Origin: JACKBC01 sp041391125
Lineage (GTDB): Bacteria; Chloroflexota; Anaerolineae; Caldilineales; Caldilineaceae
Length of the DNA: 64,000 bases
Direction of reading: 5' to 3'
NCBI GenBank assembly: GCA_041391125.1
Contig: JAWKON010000008.1
Location: forward strand, 62,001-126,000
The position numbers and the translations under genes are program-made. The notes below the pieces were generated by a model, which had not been told where the DNA came from, searched no databases, and saw only the letters and a program-made list of their open reading frames with translations. This document shows positions 29,501 to 37,842 of the stretch, in pieces. The first letter of the stretch is position 1. Every line of letters begins with the position of its first letter.

Positions 29501-30370
29501 CGGCAAAGCGGTTGCGACTTTGAAAGTGAACTCTGCCAAGCAAAAGTCGAAACGCAAGGCAAAACTGGCAGCGGCCTGAGTCCGCAACGGCTGAGCCGGC
29601 CAGCGGCGAACAATCCGTAAATGGTGACCAGGATGCCGCCGCCCCCAGAACCGCCTGGACCGCGTGGCGGTGGTCAAAACCTTGGGCAGCGAAGCCGGCG
29701 CGCGCTATCGCCTGGGTGGAGGGCAACCGTCGCCGCGCGTACACGAAGCCACGGACAGGCGCGTGGGCTATGTGCATATTCCCGACATGGGCAACGCCGG
29801 CACGCTGGAAGTTCTGCGGCTATCTGGCCGAAACCGACGATGCGCTGATTGTGGATGTGCGCTACAACACCGGCGGCCGTAAGCCAGCTCATTCTGGAAG
29901 CTGAAGCATGCGGCATTGGCTATGACCTGCCGCGCTGGGGCAGCCTGACGCCCTATCCTCTCGACTCCGTGGCCGGCCCCCTGGTGGCGCTGACCAACGA
30001 GCACGCGGCCAGCGATGGCGATATTTTCTGCCATGCGTTCAAGCTTATGAAGCTGGGGCCGCTGGTTGGCAAGCGCACCTGGGGCGGCGTCGTCGGCATT
30101 GCGCCCAGCACGCCGCTGGTGGACGGCACGATCACCACGCAGCCCGAATTCAGCTTTTGGGTGGAGGATGTGGGCTGGGAGGTGGAAAATTACGGCACCG
30201 AGCCCGATATTGAAGTCGACATCACGCCACAGGATTATGTGGACGGGCGCGATGCCCAGCTTGAGCGGGCCATTGCCGAGACGCGCAACCTGCTGGCGCA
30301 GACCACGCTGCTCAAGCCCGATCTGTCCACGCGGCCCAAGCGCAGCCTGCCCAAGCTGCCGCCGCGTTAG
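26505..30370 (+). pseudogene. Tricorn-type S41 protease, heavily frame-broken
   Basis: ATG at 26505 follows GGGGAG. The reconstructed 1288 codons match tricorn length. The N-terminal propeller gives FVSEDDLWSVQAAGGPPIRL, then SVTYPALAPDGKLLAFVG and IFFISDHEGIGNIYS. A second propeller has EYRVIAGLDWSPDGCWLAYG. An acidic insert at about 28280-28420 is followed by a PDZ-like region (DVKPGDIIIAVNGR). The intact C-terminal 170 codons (29849-30370) carry DVRYNTGG, NEHAASDGDIFCHAF with the catalytic Ser, and GPLVGKRTWGGVVGI. Tricorn degrades peptides released by the proteasome or Lon. Some 25 or more frame changes precede 29850, while the last 0.5 kb is clean. Confidence 0.75.
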
Positions 30371-30459
30371 AGGCCCAGTCTGCTCGACTAATAGGACGGT
30401 TCAAATAAGGCTGTTGCAACTCATTCTCCATCCGTGTGGATGGGCGCCGGTCACCGGCG

Positions 30460-30590
30460 TCACCTTCGATGAACTCAGGAACCCTCTCGGCTCCATTGCG
30501 CTGGTGACCGACCGCAGCGGCCACGTTGCGGAGACGCGGCAATACTGCGCATACGGGCGTCCGCGCGGCGGCGCCAACGGATTTCACCCC
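30460..30590 (+). pseudogene. RHS-repeat fragment
   Basis: The plus strand reads PLGSIALVTDRSGHVAETRQ followed by Y-x-AYGRPRG. This is the conserved core repeat of RHS/YD-repeat proteins (DHLGSV..LTD..G.V.E.Y.Y..YGR). Nothing else of an RHS protein surrounds it: tricorn ends 90 bases before and DUF2277 starts 43 bases after. It is best read as a leftover from a lost or displaced RHS gene. Confidence 0.55.
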
Positions 30591-30632
30591 TTTTTCCCAT
30601 GCCAGATGGCTATAAGGAGACAAACAATCACT

Positions 30633-30911
30633 ATGTGCCGCAATATCAAAACTCTCTTCAATTTTGAACCGCCGGCCACCGACGATGAAATTCGCGCCGC
30701 CGCCCTCCAATTTGTGCGTAAGGTCAGCGGCTTTACCAAGCCCGCGCAAGCCAACGCCGCGGCCTTCGAGACGGCCGTCGACGAGATTGCCGCCGCTACC
30801 CACAATCTTTTGGCCGCCCTACACACAACAGCGGACCCCAAGAGCCGTGAAGAAGAGGCCATCAAAGCCCGCGCCCGCTCCGCCAAACGGTTTGCCCCGC
30901 GCACGGCGTAA
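30633..30911 (+). CDS. DUF2277-family protein
   Basis: The 92-aa protein begins MCRNIKTLFNFEPPATDDEI and continues with QFVRKVSGFTKPAQANAAAF, a close match to the DUF2277 family. The family is widespread in actinobacteria and Chloroflexota and has no known function. AAGGAGA at 30614-30620 lies 12 bases before the ATG. The longer upstream frame runs into the RHS fragment and tricorn and is not used. Confident family call. Confidence 0.85.
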   Translation: MCRNIKTLFNFEPPATDDEIRAAALQFVRKVSGFTKPAQANAAAFETAVDEIAAATHNLLAALHTTADPKSREEEAIKARARSAKRFAPRTA

Positions 30912-31074
30912 ACCTGCATCATATGGTAACGAAAATTTTATGCAAACAGAGCGGGTTTCACCAACCCATGACTTGTTACCCGCCACCCGCCACCCGCAAC
31001 ACCTTTCGGTTGTAAGGCGCAGCTTCGCTGAATAGTTTTCTCTTTCAAAAATTGAACATTTGTGCTATTTAGAT

Positions 31075-31104
31075 TTGACATATACCCATATTGGAATATA
31101 TAAT
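31075..31104 (+). promoter_or_regulatory. Consensus promoter/operator of arsR, leaderless
   Basis: TTGACA at 31075-31080 and TATAAT at 31099-31104 are separated by 18 bases. The spacer contains ATATT-GG-AATAT, a small inverted repeat that could be the ArsR operator. The arsR ATG at 31111 begins 7 bases after the -10 box, so the mRNA should start at or next to the start codon. Confidence 0.7.
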
Positions 31105-31110
31105 ATCCAC

Positions 31111-31473
31111 ATGGCGCGTTTACCAACCACAGCAGATGTTTTTAACGCCATTGCCGAACCCCAGCGCCGGGCCATTCTAGAATTGCTGGCGCAGGAGGAG
31201 CGGTCTGTCAATGAGATTGCTGAGGCGCTTGATCTAAACCAGCCCCAGGCGTCCAAACATCTGCGCGTGCTGCGGGAAGTCGAATTGGTGGATGTGCGCC
31301 GCGCAGGCAAACAGCGGCTGTATCGGCTCCAAGGCGCCGCGCTCAAGCCGGTCCACGATTGGGTGCGCAATTTTGAACACATGTGGAACGAGCGCTTTGA
31401 CCGCCTGGATGCCTATCTAACCGCCCTACAAACAGGAGAGCAAACCAATGAACAAACAGACTCAGCAGGTTGA
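31111..31473 (+). CDS. ArsR-family winged-helix repressor
   Basis: The 120-aa protein starts MARLPTTADVFNAIAEPQRR and carries the ArsR HTH with recognition region EALDLNQPQASKHLRVLREVELV and wing DVRRAGKQRLYRL. No metal-binding Cys pair is present, so it is the non-metal ArsR type that commonly pairs with an SRPBCC gene. The ATG at 31111 was chosen because it lies just downstream of a consensus promoter and no Shine-Dalgarno is seen. Its 3' end overlaps the next gene by 26 bases, so the pair is an operon. Confidence 0.9.
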   Translation: MARLPTTADVFNAIAEPQRRAILELLAQEERSVNEIAEALDLNQPQASKHLRVLREVELVDVRRAGKQRLYRLQGAALKPVHDWVRNFEHMWNERFDRLDAYLTALQTGEQTNEQTDSAG

Positions 31474-31957
31474 ACCCTCATCCGACCGCGAATTTGTCGT
31501 ATCACGCACGTTCAATGCCCCGCGCGCCCTGGTGTGGCAAACGTGGACCGATTGTGCGCATTTAAAACATTGGTGGGGACCCACAGGCTGGACGCTGCCG
31601 GTCTGCAAGCTGGACTTTCGTCCGGGCGGCGTCTGGCATTACTGCATGAAGGGGCAGATGCCCGATGGCAGCGAGATGGAGAGTTGGGGGCGGGCGCTCT
31701 ATCAAGAGATTGTCGAACCGGAGCGCATCGTTTATGAGGATGCGTTTTCGGATGCCGAGGGCAATGTGGCCGAAGGGATGCCGCAGATGGTGATTACGCT
31801 CATCTTTGAAGAGCGCAATGGCCAAACCAACGTGATTAGCCGCACCGAATTTGCCTCCGCCGCGGATCTGGAGGCCGTCATCAAGATGGGTATGGAAGAG
31901 GGCCTGGCGCAGACGTGGGACCGGCTGGCCGAGCATCTGGCGCGGATTCAAAAGTAA
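31448..31957 (+). CDS. SRPBCC (AHSA1-like) domain protein
   Basis: The 169-aa START/Bet v1-like fold protein has VVSRTFNAPRALVWQTWTD, HLKHWWGPTGWTLP, FRPGGVWHYCM and the C-terminal helix EGLAQTWDRLAEHL. These are the standard landmarks of AHSA1/CalC-type SRPBCC proteins that bind hydrophobic ligands. It overlaps the ArsR gene, a very common arrangement in which the repressor controls the SRPBCC gene. DoxX and DinB genes follow on the same strand. Confidence 0.88.
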   Translation: MNKQTQQVEPSSDREFVVSRTFNAPRALVWQTWTDCAHLKHWWGPTGWTLPVCKLDFRPGGVWHYCMKGQMPDGSEMESWGRALYQEIVEPERIVYEDAFSDAEGNVAEGMPQMVITLIFEERNGQTNVISRTEFASAADLEAVIKMGMEEGLAQTWDRLAEHLARIQK

Positions 31958-31981
31958 ATTGTCCATGTCGTTAAGTTAACG

Positions 31982-32046
31982 GTGATCGGTGCTCAGTTCC
32001 CAGGGTTCGGTCAGGAAGTTCGCCCTGGAAACTGAGCACCGATCAC
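31982..32046. repeat. Inverted repeat (GTGATCGGTGCTCAGTT)
   Basis: GTGATCGGTGCTCAGTT is complemented by AACTGAGCACCGATCAC, and inner CCAGGG/CCCTGG arms also pair. The stem is over 20 bp with a small mismatch. It sits between the SRPBCC and DoxX genes and may attenuate read-through. Confidence 0.65.
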
Positions 32047-32114
32047 TGCTAACTTTGACACGAAAATCCTTAACTTAAGGACATTGAGTAAATTCAACCC
32101 TGGCGGAGACAAAT

Positions 32115-32513
32115 ATGCAAACAACAGTTGCTTCCCCCTCGACCGGCGCATTGTGGACCGGCCGCATCGTTAGCGCCTTGACCGTGCTCTTCTTCATCTT
32201 CGATGGCGTCACCAAAGTGATCAAGATTCCGCAAGTCATTGAGTCGACCGTTCAGCTTGGCTATCAAGAAAGCCATATCGTGCTGATTGGCATATTGATG
32301 CTGCTTTGCACCGCTATTTATGTGATTCCACAAACGGCGGTGCTGGGCGCCATTTTGCTCACCGGCTATCTTGGCGGCGCCGTGGCAACCCACTTACGCG
32401 CTGGGTCGGGCGCATTTCCCATTATCTTTACGATTGTTTTCGGGGGGCTGGTTTGGTTGGGGCCTTATTTACGCAACCCCAAATTGCGCGCGCTTGTGCC
32501 CCTGCAAAAATAG
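32115..32513 (+). CDS. DoxX-like membrane protein
   Basis: The 132-aa protein has four hydrophobic helices. The first is IVSALTVLFFIFDGVTKVIK, and ILMLLCTAIYVIPQTAVLGA and LLTGYLGGAVATHLRAGSG follow, a DoxX-like family pattern. Such proteins are of unclear function, often linked to redox or small-molecule stress, and often sit behind ArsR-SRPBCC pairs, as here. GGCGGAGA upstream gives a ribosome site. Clean frame. Confidence 0.8.
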   Translation: MQTTVASPSTGALWTGRIVSALTVLFFIFDGVTKVIKIPQVIESTVQLGYQESHIVLIGILMLLCTAIYVIPQTAVLGAILLTGYLGGAVATHLRAGSGAFPIIFTIVFGGLVWLGPYLRNPKLRALVPLQK

Positions 32514-32538
32514 CCGCATTATGACAGGAGAACAAAAA

Positions 32539-33033
32539 ATGCAACCATATCCCATGCTCGAAACGCTTTTCCGCCACAACCTGTGGGCCAATCTGCGCCT
32601 ATTGGAGGCGTGCGCGGCGTTGAGTGAAGAGCAGATCCAATCCACTATCATCGGCGTCTATGGCTCGATTGGCGACACGTGGCAGCACATTGTGCGCGCC
32701 GAGCGCTCTTACTTTGCACGCGTTAGCACCGGTCAGCCCTATCCCGCGCCGGAGAACGAGCCACCGCTTACCTTTGACCAAATGGCCGCATCGCTGCGTC
32801 GCACCGGAGAGGGATTTATCGAGTGGGCGCCGAAAGTGCAAGCAGCGGATCGGGTGGAAACAAAATGGATTAGTGGTGAGATAGTGCAAGTACCCAAGGC
32901 GGTGATTCTGACGCAGGTTATCAACCACGCCACCGAACACCGGGCGCAGATCATGGCGATTCTCACCCAACTGGGTATTCAGCCGCCCGAGCTGGATAGC
33001 TGGTCCTACTTTGATGCGCAAGGCCTTCAATAG
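32539..33033 (+). CDS. DinB-family metal-dependent four-helix protein
   Basis: ATG at 32539 follows AGGAG with 8-base spacing and is preferred to ATG at 32521. The 164-aa protein has FRHNLWANLRLLEACAALSE, DTWQHIVRAERSYF and INHATEHRAQIMAIL. The His residues of the second and third segments form the metal site of DinB/YfiT-like proteins. Some members are thiol-dependent (bacillithiol or mycothiol) transferases. It is the last gene of the ArsR-SRPBCC-DoxX run. Confidence 0.85.
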   Translation: MQPYPMLETLFRHNLWANLRLLEACAALSEEQIQSTIIGVYGSIGDTWQHIVRAERSYFARVSTGQPYPAPENEPPLTFDQMAASLRRTGEGFIEWAPKVQAADRVETKWISGEIVQVPKAVILTQVINHATEHRAQIMAILTQLGIQPPELDSWSYFDAQGLQ

Positions 33034-33052
33034 TAATGATTGAAGAAAGGCG

Positions 33053-33325
33053 CTAACCAAAAAGTTCACTATGACTGCCGGTTCTGCCAAGGCGTAGTGT
33101 ATCGCTTTCAACCTTATAGATGAGCAGCCAATCCGGTTCTATGTGGCAGTCGCGATAGCCACGCCAATTACCTTGCGACGCGTGATCACGATAGTGCTGC
33201 GGTAATGGTTCTTCGGCAGCCAAAAGCTGAACAACCGTAAGCAGTTTACCGATGTCTGCACCTTGACGCTTGAGACGCTTATAATCACGCTTGAATTGGG
33301 ATGAACGCTCAATGAATAACGCCAT
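33053..33325 (-). CDS. yafQ: YafQ-family mRNA interferase toxin
   Basis: The 90-aa RelE-superfamily protein has SSQFKRDYKRLKRQG at the start and the C-terminal block YRDCHIEPDWLLIYKVESDT then RTGSHSELFG. That block contains the catalytic His residues of YafQ toxins. YafQ cuts ribosome-bound mRNA. The ATG overlaps the antitoxin stop as TAATG. It is intact, with no frame break. Confidence 0.9.
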   Translation of the reverse strand: MALFIERSSQFKRDYKRLKRQGADIGKLLTVVQLLAAEEPLPQHYRDHASQGNWRGYRDCHIEPDWLLIYKVESDTLRLGRTGSHSELFG

Positions 33326-33591
33326 TAATCGGTCTCTAAATCGGCGAACAGTTCGTCTACGGTGGCAAAACGTTTACTTTGACCATTTTCCAATTCATCA
33401 AGCGCGGCGGCAGTTTCGGCATTGGGGCGTTTTGTCATTGGCTGAAACGGTAAACCACCCGTATTGACCGATTGTTGAAGAAAGAGTCGAATGGCATCGC
33501 CCATGCTGAGGCCAATGGCATCAGAAATACGATCTCGGCTTGTTCTTTTAACTCTGGTTTTAATTCTGGCTTGAATTGTAACATTTGCCAT
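33325..33591 (-). CDS. dinJ: RelB/DinJ-family antitoxin
   Basis: The ATG at 33591 (MANVTIQARI) follows AAGGAAC. The longer frame would begin inside the palindrome at 33610. The 88-aa protein has the ribbon-helix-helix pattern NVTIQARIKTRVK and AIGLSMGDAIRLFLQQSV typical of DinJ, then a disordered C-terminal part that would wrap YafQ. A 45-bp perfect palindrome 19 bases upstream is the expected self-regulation site. Translationally coupled to yafQ. Confidence 0.88.
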   Translation of the reverse strand: MANVTIQARIKTRVKRTSRDRISDAIGLSMGDAIRLFLQQSVNTGGLPFQPMTKRPNAETAAALDELENGQSKRFATVDELFADLETD

Positions 33592-33609
33592 AGCATGTTC
33601 CTTATCTAT

Positions 33610-33654
33610 ATTTGCAATCAACTGCATGTACTGTACATGCAGTTGATTGCAAAT
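33610..33654. promoter_or_regulatory. 45-bp perfect palindrome, likely DinJ/YafQ operator
   Basis: Two 22-base arms around a single central base are exact reverse complements (left arm starts ATTTGCAATCAACTGC). It lies between dinJ (start 33591, minus) and the reductase gene at 33675 (plus), so it may control both. Confidence 0.7.
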
Positions 33655-33674
33655 AACAAATTATGGAGAATCAG

Positions 33675-34257
33675 ATGCGAAAATTAATTGTGGGGGAATT
33701 TGTTTCGTTGGACGGCGTCATACAGGCGCCGGGTGGTGTGGATGAGGATACGGACAGCGGCTTTCCCGGCGTTGGACCTTGCCTATTGGCACGATGACAT
33801 CGGCGCCCACTTCATGCAGGCCATGGAGCATTGTGACACCTTTCTGCTGGGGCGCAAGACGGCTGCAGACCCGGTGAAGCCTTTGAGCCTATGGCGGAAG
33901 GCGATCCCTTTGGCGATCTGATGAAGAAGTAAGCAGAAGTATGTTGTTTCGACAACGCTCACATCAGCCGACCTCTGGCGCAGCAAACCATCATCACGCA
34001 AATGTGGTGGAAGAGGTGCGCAAGCTCAAGGCGAGCGCCGGGCCAAAATATCTATGTGGACGGCAGCAGCGTGTTCGGTGCACACGCTGGCGGAACACGA
34101 TCTCGTCGATGAATACAGCCTGCTGGTCTATCCGCTGGTGTTGGGCAGCGGCAAGCGGCTCTTTCCCGACGGCTTAGCGTCAACCTGAAACTAGTTGAGA
34201 CAAAACCGTTTCCGTCTGGCGTGGTTTTTGATGCGCTATCAGCCCGACGGCGGTTGA
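33675..34257 (+). CDS. RibD-C/DHFR-family reductase (several frame breaks)
   Basis: ATG at 33675 follows GGAGAA. Frame-corrected text reads MRKLIVGEFVSLDGVIQAPG, AYWHDDIGAHFMQAM, CDTFLLGRKTAADP, KYVVSTTL, NVVEEVRKLKASAG, YVDGSSVF, DLVDEYSLLVYPLVLGSGKR and FPSGVVFMRYQPDGG. These are all landmarks of the stand-alone RibD-C family. About five breaks occur in 580 bases. It is one of four members in this window and is divergent from dinJ-yafQ. Confidence 0.7.
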
Positions 34258-34298
34258 GATTGCGTCTAAAGATTCTAATTGAGGAAAATACATTGGAA

Positions 34299-35115
34299 AT
34301 GCATGATGACGAGTTGTTCCAATTTGAAGCTGAAGGAACCACCCTGCCGGCTGCCGTTGCGCAAGGTTACGTCGAACACGAAGGCGCTCGCATCTGGTAT
34401 GCCACATTCGGCGCCGGCCAGCCCGTGATCCTGCTGCATGGTGGCTTGGGCCACAGCGGCAATTGGGGCCATCAAGTGCCGGCGCTGGTTGATAATGGCC
34501 ATCGCGCCATTGTGATCGATGATCGCAGGCATAGCCGCGAAATGCATGACGCGCGGCCTATCGCTGCAGACTACGTGGCGTCTGACGTTTTGGCCGTGAT
34601 GGATGCATTGCAGCTTGCGCAGGCTGACCTTGTGGGCTGGAGCGATGGGGCGGTGATTGCCTTGATTCTCGCCCGCCAAGTTCCGGCCCGCGTGAGATCT
34701 GTGCCTTCTGCCTGGCTGCAACATGGATCCCAGCGGCGCTAAGGAGTTTGAATTTACGCCGATTGTGGGGAGATGTCTCAGCCGGCACAAGCAAGATTAC
34801 GCGCGCTTGTCGGCCACGCCGGATCAGTTTGACGCATTTTTTGAGGCGGTCGGTTTGATGCAAAGCACACAACCCAATTATTCGGCGGACGATTTGGCCC
34901 AGATTGGCGTGCCGGTGATGATTGCGCACAGTGAGCATGATGAGTTTATCAAACGCGAACACGCGGTATATCTTGCTGAAAGCATTCCCAATGCCGCGCT
35001 GATCGATTTGGAAGGGTAAGCCATTTTGCCCCGCTCCAGCGCCCGGCGCTTTTTAACGATGCCTTGTTGGCCTTTTTAGACAAGGGGTTACCCACAAAAC
35101 GCAGAACAGCCATGA
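34299..35115 (+). CDS. Alpha/beta hydrolase (two frame breaks)
   Basis: The start is ATG at 34299 (TTG at 34293 is an alternative). The fold shows the oxyanion loop VILLHGGLGHSGNW, the nucleophile elbow LVGWSDGAVIAL (G-x-S-x-G), and, after a break near 34715, the acid strand VPVMIAHSEHDEFI. After another break near 35018 comes the catalytic His in SHFAPLQRP. The end probably overlaps the next gene as ATGA near 35112. Esterase, lipase or similar activity is possible; substrate unknown. Confidence 0.75.
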
Positions 35116-35608
35116 TCAGCGAACCCAAGATTTCTGAGCGCGACGCCCAAAGTGTATATGGGCATCCGTACAGTTGCGCCCTTTCGGACCATGTTTGCCG
35201 AAGTGGACAAGCTGTTGAAAGAGCTGCGCAAGTGGGTGAATACTTGCAACATTTACCGGACGAAGGGCCTTTTTTATAAGCTACCACGTTATCGATATGG
35301 ATGGTCACATGGATATTGAATTGGGCTTTGTGGTGGCCGCCCATTTGCCCGGCGATGAACGGGTGAAACCGGGCCGGCTGCCGGGCGGGCGCTATGCCAG
35401 CCTGGTCTACACAGGCAGCGGCATGCAAGGAAACAAGGCGTTGCTTGGGTGGGCCAAAGAGAACAATATTGCCTGCGATCGCTGGGATGTGGCCGAAGGT
35501 GATGCGTTTGCCTGTCGCTATGAAGCCTATCTGACCGATTATCGGGTGGAGCATCGCAAGAAAAAGTGGGAAGTCGAATTGGCCATCAAGCTTGCCGATG
35601 GGCAATGA
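35112..35608 (+). CDS. GyrI-like small-molecule-binding protein (two frame breaks)
   Basis: The start MISEPKISERDAQSVYGI is followed, after a break near 35155, by RTVAPFRTMFAEVDKLLKEL. After a break near 35278 comes DGHMDIELGFVVAAHLPGDE, then LPGGRYASLVYTGSGMQGNK and the C-terminal EVELAIKLADGQ. This is the GyrI-like (AraC effector) domain without a DNA-binding part. Family members bind or hydrolyse small cyclic compounds. It probably forms an operon with the hydrolase. Confidence 0.75.
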
Positions 35609-35685
35609 CCGTAATTTTTCATTTACCGCATGGCGGCATCAACCGCGGCGGCAATTGGTACGACTGAGAGTCGTGGAGGCATATT

Positions 35686-36591
35686 ATGACAACACAACCA
35701 AATATCACGCCCCATTTGTGGTTTGACAAAGAAGCGGTAGAAGGCGGCCCAATTTTTACACCTCGCTGCTGCCCGATTCGCAGGTGACAATATCTCGACC
35801 ATCTACGACACGCCGTCGGGCGATTGCGATATTGTCTCGTTCACGCTGGCTGGGCAGCCGTTTATGGGCATCAGCGCCGGCCCGCTCTTTCAGTTCAGCC
35901 CGTCCATCTCCTTCATGATCAATTTTGACCCGGCGCAAGATCCGGAAGCCAGCAGCAGGATTGATGCGGTTTGGGCCAAATTGATCGACGGGGGATCAGC
36001 GCTGATGCCGCTGGACAAATATCCGTTCAGCGAGCGCTATGGCTGGTGCCGGGACAGATATGGGCTCTCCTGGCAGCTCATTCTGACCAATCCGGCAGGC
36101 GAAGTGCGGCCAGTTATCATCCCGTCGCTGATGTTCGTGGGCAATGTCTGCGGCAGGGCGGAAGAAGCGTCGGATTATTACCTGTCGATCTTCGGGATTC
36201 TGCCGGTACGCTGGCTCGTTACCCCGCCGGTATGGAGCCGGACCAAGCAGGCGCCATCATGTTCACCGACTTTAGGCTGCGCGACCAGTGGTTTGCCGCT
36301 ATGGATAGCGCGCATGAACACAACTTTGCTTTTAACGAAGCCATCTCGCTGATTGTCAAGTGTGAGACACAGGCCGAAATCGACTACTACTGGGAGAAGC
36401 TCTCCGCCGCGCCGGAAGCTGAACAGTGCGGCTGGTGTAAAGATAAGTTTGGCGTGTCGTGGCAGATTACACCGACAGCCATGGATGCGATGATGGCAAC
36501 CGGCAGCAAAGAGCAGATTGCGCGAGTCACGCAAGCCTTTCTGCCCATGAAGAAGTTCGATATTGCCGCCCTGCAAAGGGCATTTGCATAA
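35686..36591 (+). CDS. Two-domain PhnB-like VOC protein (about three frame breaks)
   Basis: ATG at 35686 follows GTGGAGGC. Two PhnB-type VOC repeats are joined. The first has ITPHLWFDKEAVEAA, the TPSGDCDIVSFTLAGQPFMG strand, GWCRDRYGLSWQLIL. The second has IPSLMFVGNVCGRAEEASDY, EIDYYWEKLSAAPEAEQCGW, KDKFGVSWQITP. A single-domain relative is at 45569. Breaks lie near 35742, 35788 and 36205. The family was once annotated as 3-demethylubiquinone methyltransferase; the true activity is unknown. Confidence 0.75.
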
Positions 36592-36615
36592 GGCTCACTG
36601 CAAAGAGAAACTGTC

Positions 36616-37209
36616 ATGCGCAAAATTATTGTCTATAACGTCATCTCGCTGGATGGGTATCACACGGGTGTAGGGAATGACCCATCAGTCATGTTTCCCA
36701 TGATGGGCAATGTCTTCGACTCCTATAATGCCGAATTGCTGCGTAGAGCCGACGTGCATCTGATGGGCCGCGTTTCCTTCGAGCTGTTCCAAGGTTTCTG
36801 GCCCAAGGTTGCCGAGAATCCTACCTCGGATGAGTGGACAGACGCCCAACGTGATCTCGCCCAGGCAGGCAGGCCGGTTAAGGGTATCGTCGTCTCGGAT
36901 ACGTTGCAGGGGCATTGGCAGGGCGTGCGCATCATTAGACGTTCAGACGCATATGCACAGATTGCCGAACTCAAACGTCAGGAGGGCAAAGATATTTTGA
37001 TCACCGGCAGCAGGACGCTCTGGAACGATCTGCTGGCGCATGATCTGATAGATGAAATCCATTTGTTGGTTGGGAATCTCATCTTAGGCCAAGGCGTCCC
37101 TGTTTTTACCGGCCAGACTGCCGCCGCGCTGCGGCTCATCGACACGCGTAGATGGGAAGAGTCCGACAATGTCCTCCTGCGCTACGAAGTCCCTCACCAA
37201 AGCGTGTGA
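36616..37209 (+). CDS. RibD-C/DHFR-family reductase
   Basis: The 197-aa protein reads in one frame with MRKIIVYNVISLDGYHTGVG, HLMGRVSFELFQGFWP, DILITGSRTLWNDLLAHDLI and LILGQGVPVFTG. This is the usual stand-alone RibD-C pattern. A DHFR-fold NAD(P)H-dependent reductase is the family expectation; no substrate is known. The next gene, 52 bases downstream, is a second member of the same family, so the two are tandem paralogues. Confidence 0.85.
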   Translation: MRKIIVYNVISLDGYHTGVGNDPSVMFPMMGNVFDSYNAELLRRADVHLMGRVSFELFQGFWPKVAENPTSDEWTDAQRDLAQAGRPVKGIVVSDTLQGHWQGVRIIRRSDAYAQIAELKRQEGKDILITGSRTLWNDLLAHDLIDEIHLLVGNLILGQGVPVFTGQTAAALRLIDTRRWEESDNVLLRYEVPHQSV

Positions 37210-37261
37210 AGCCAAGCAAGACGGTATGGAGCAACATCACTTGTACAAAAAGGAAACCTAC

Positions 37262-37831
37262 ATGAGAAACCTTGTCGCTTTTATGCATATGTCGCTCGAT
37301 GGCTTTGCCGGCGGTCCCAATGGGGAACTGGACTGGATCGCCTACGACGAAGAGCTGCAAAAGTATGCCGAAACGGTTGTGAACACAGTCGGTACTGCGC
37401 TCTATGGCCGCGTGACTTATCACATGATGGAGTACTGGCGCACGGTGCCTGGTAATCCTGATAGCAGCGAACACGAACGCAGCCACGCGGCCTGGATCGA
37501 GCAGATTCCCAAGGTGGTCGTTTCCACAACGCTGGCTAGTGTCGATTGGCACAACACCAGCATCATTCACGACAACCTGAGTGCCGCAATCCAAGAACTT
37601 AAACAGCAGCCGGGCAAAGATATTGTGATCTTTGGCAGCCCCCGCCTAACCCAGACCCTGGCACAGCTCAATCTGGTCGATGAATATCAACTCACGGTTA
37701 GCCCGGTGCTGCTCGGCCAAGGGATACAGTTTTTTGCGCCGCTGGCTGCAAAACGGCCCCTCCAATTGCTCTCCAGCAAAGTTCTCACCTCTGGTGCGTT
37801 GGGCTTGCACTATAAAGCCATAAAGTCGTAA
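37262..37831 (+). CDS. RibD-C/DHFR-family reductase
   Basis: ATG at 37262 follows AAGGAAACC, and upstream in-frame codons overlap the previous gene. The 189-aa protein has MRNLVAFMHMSLDGFAGGPN, GTALYGRVTYHMMEYW, DIVIFGSPRLTQTLAQLNLV and VLLGQGIQFFAP. It is closer in its GGPNGE-x-DW motif to the copy at 3927 than to its tandem neighbour at 36616. It is followed 11 bases later by a hydrolase gene. Confidence 0.85.
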   Translation: MRNLVAFMHMSLDGFAGGPNGELDWIAYDEELQKYAETVVNTVGTALYGRVTYHMMEYWRTVPGNPDSSEHERSHAAWIEQIPKVVVSTTLASVDWHNTSIIHDNLSAAIQELKQQPGKDIVIFGSPRLTQTLAQLNLVDEYQLTVSPVLLGQGIQFFAPLAAKRPLQLLSSKVLTSGALGLHYKAIKS

Positions 37832-37842
37832 GGAAACTTCTC

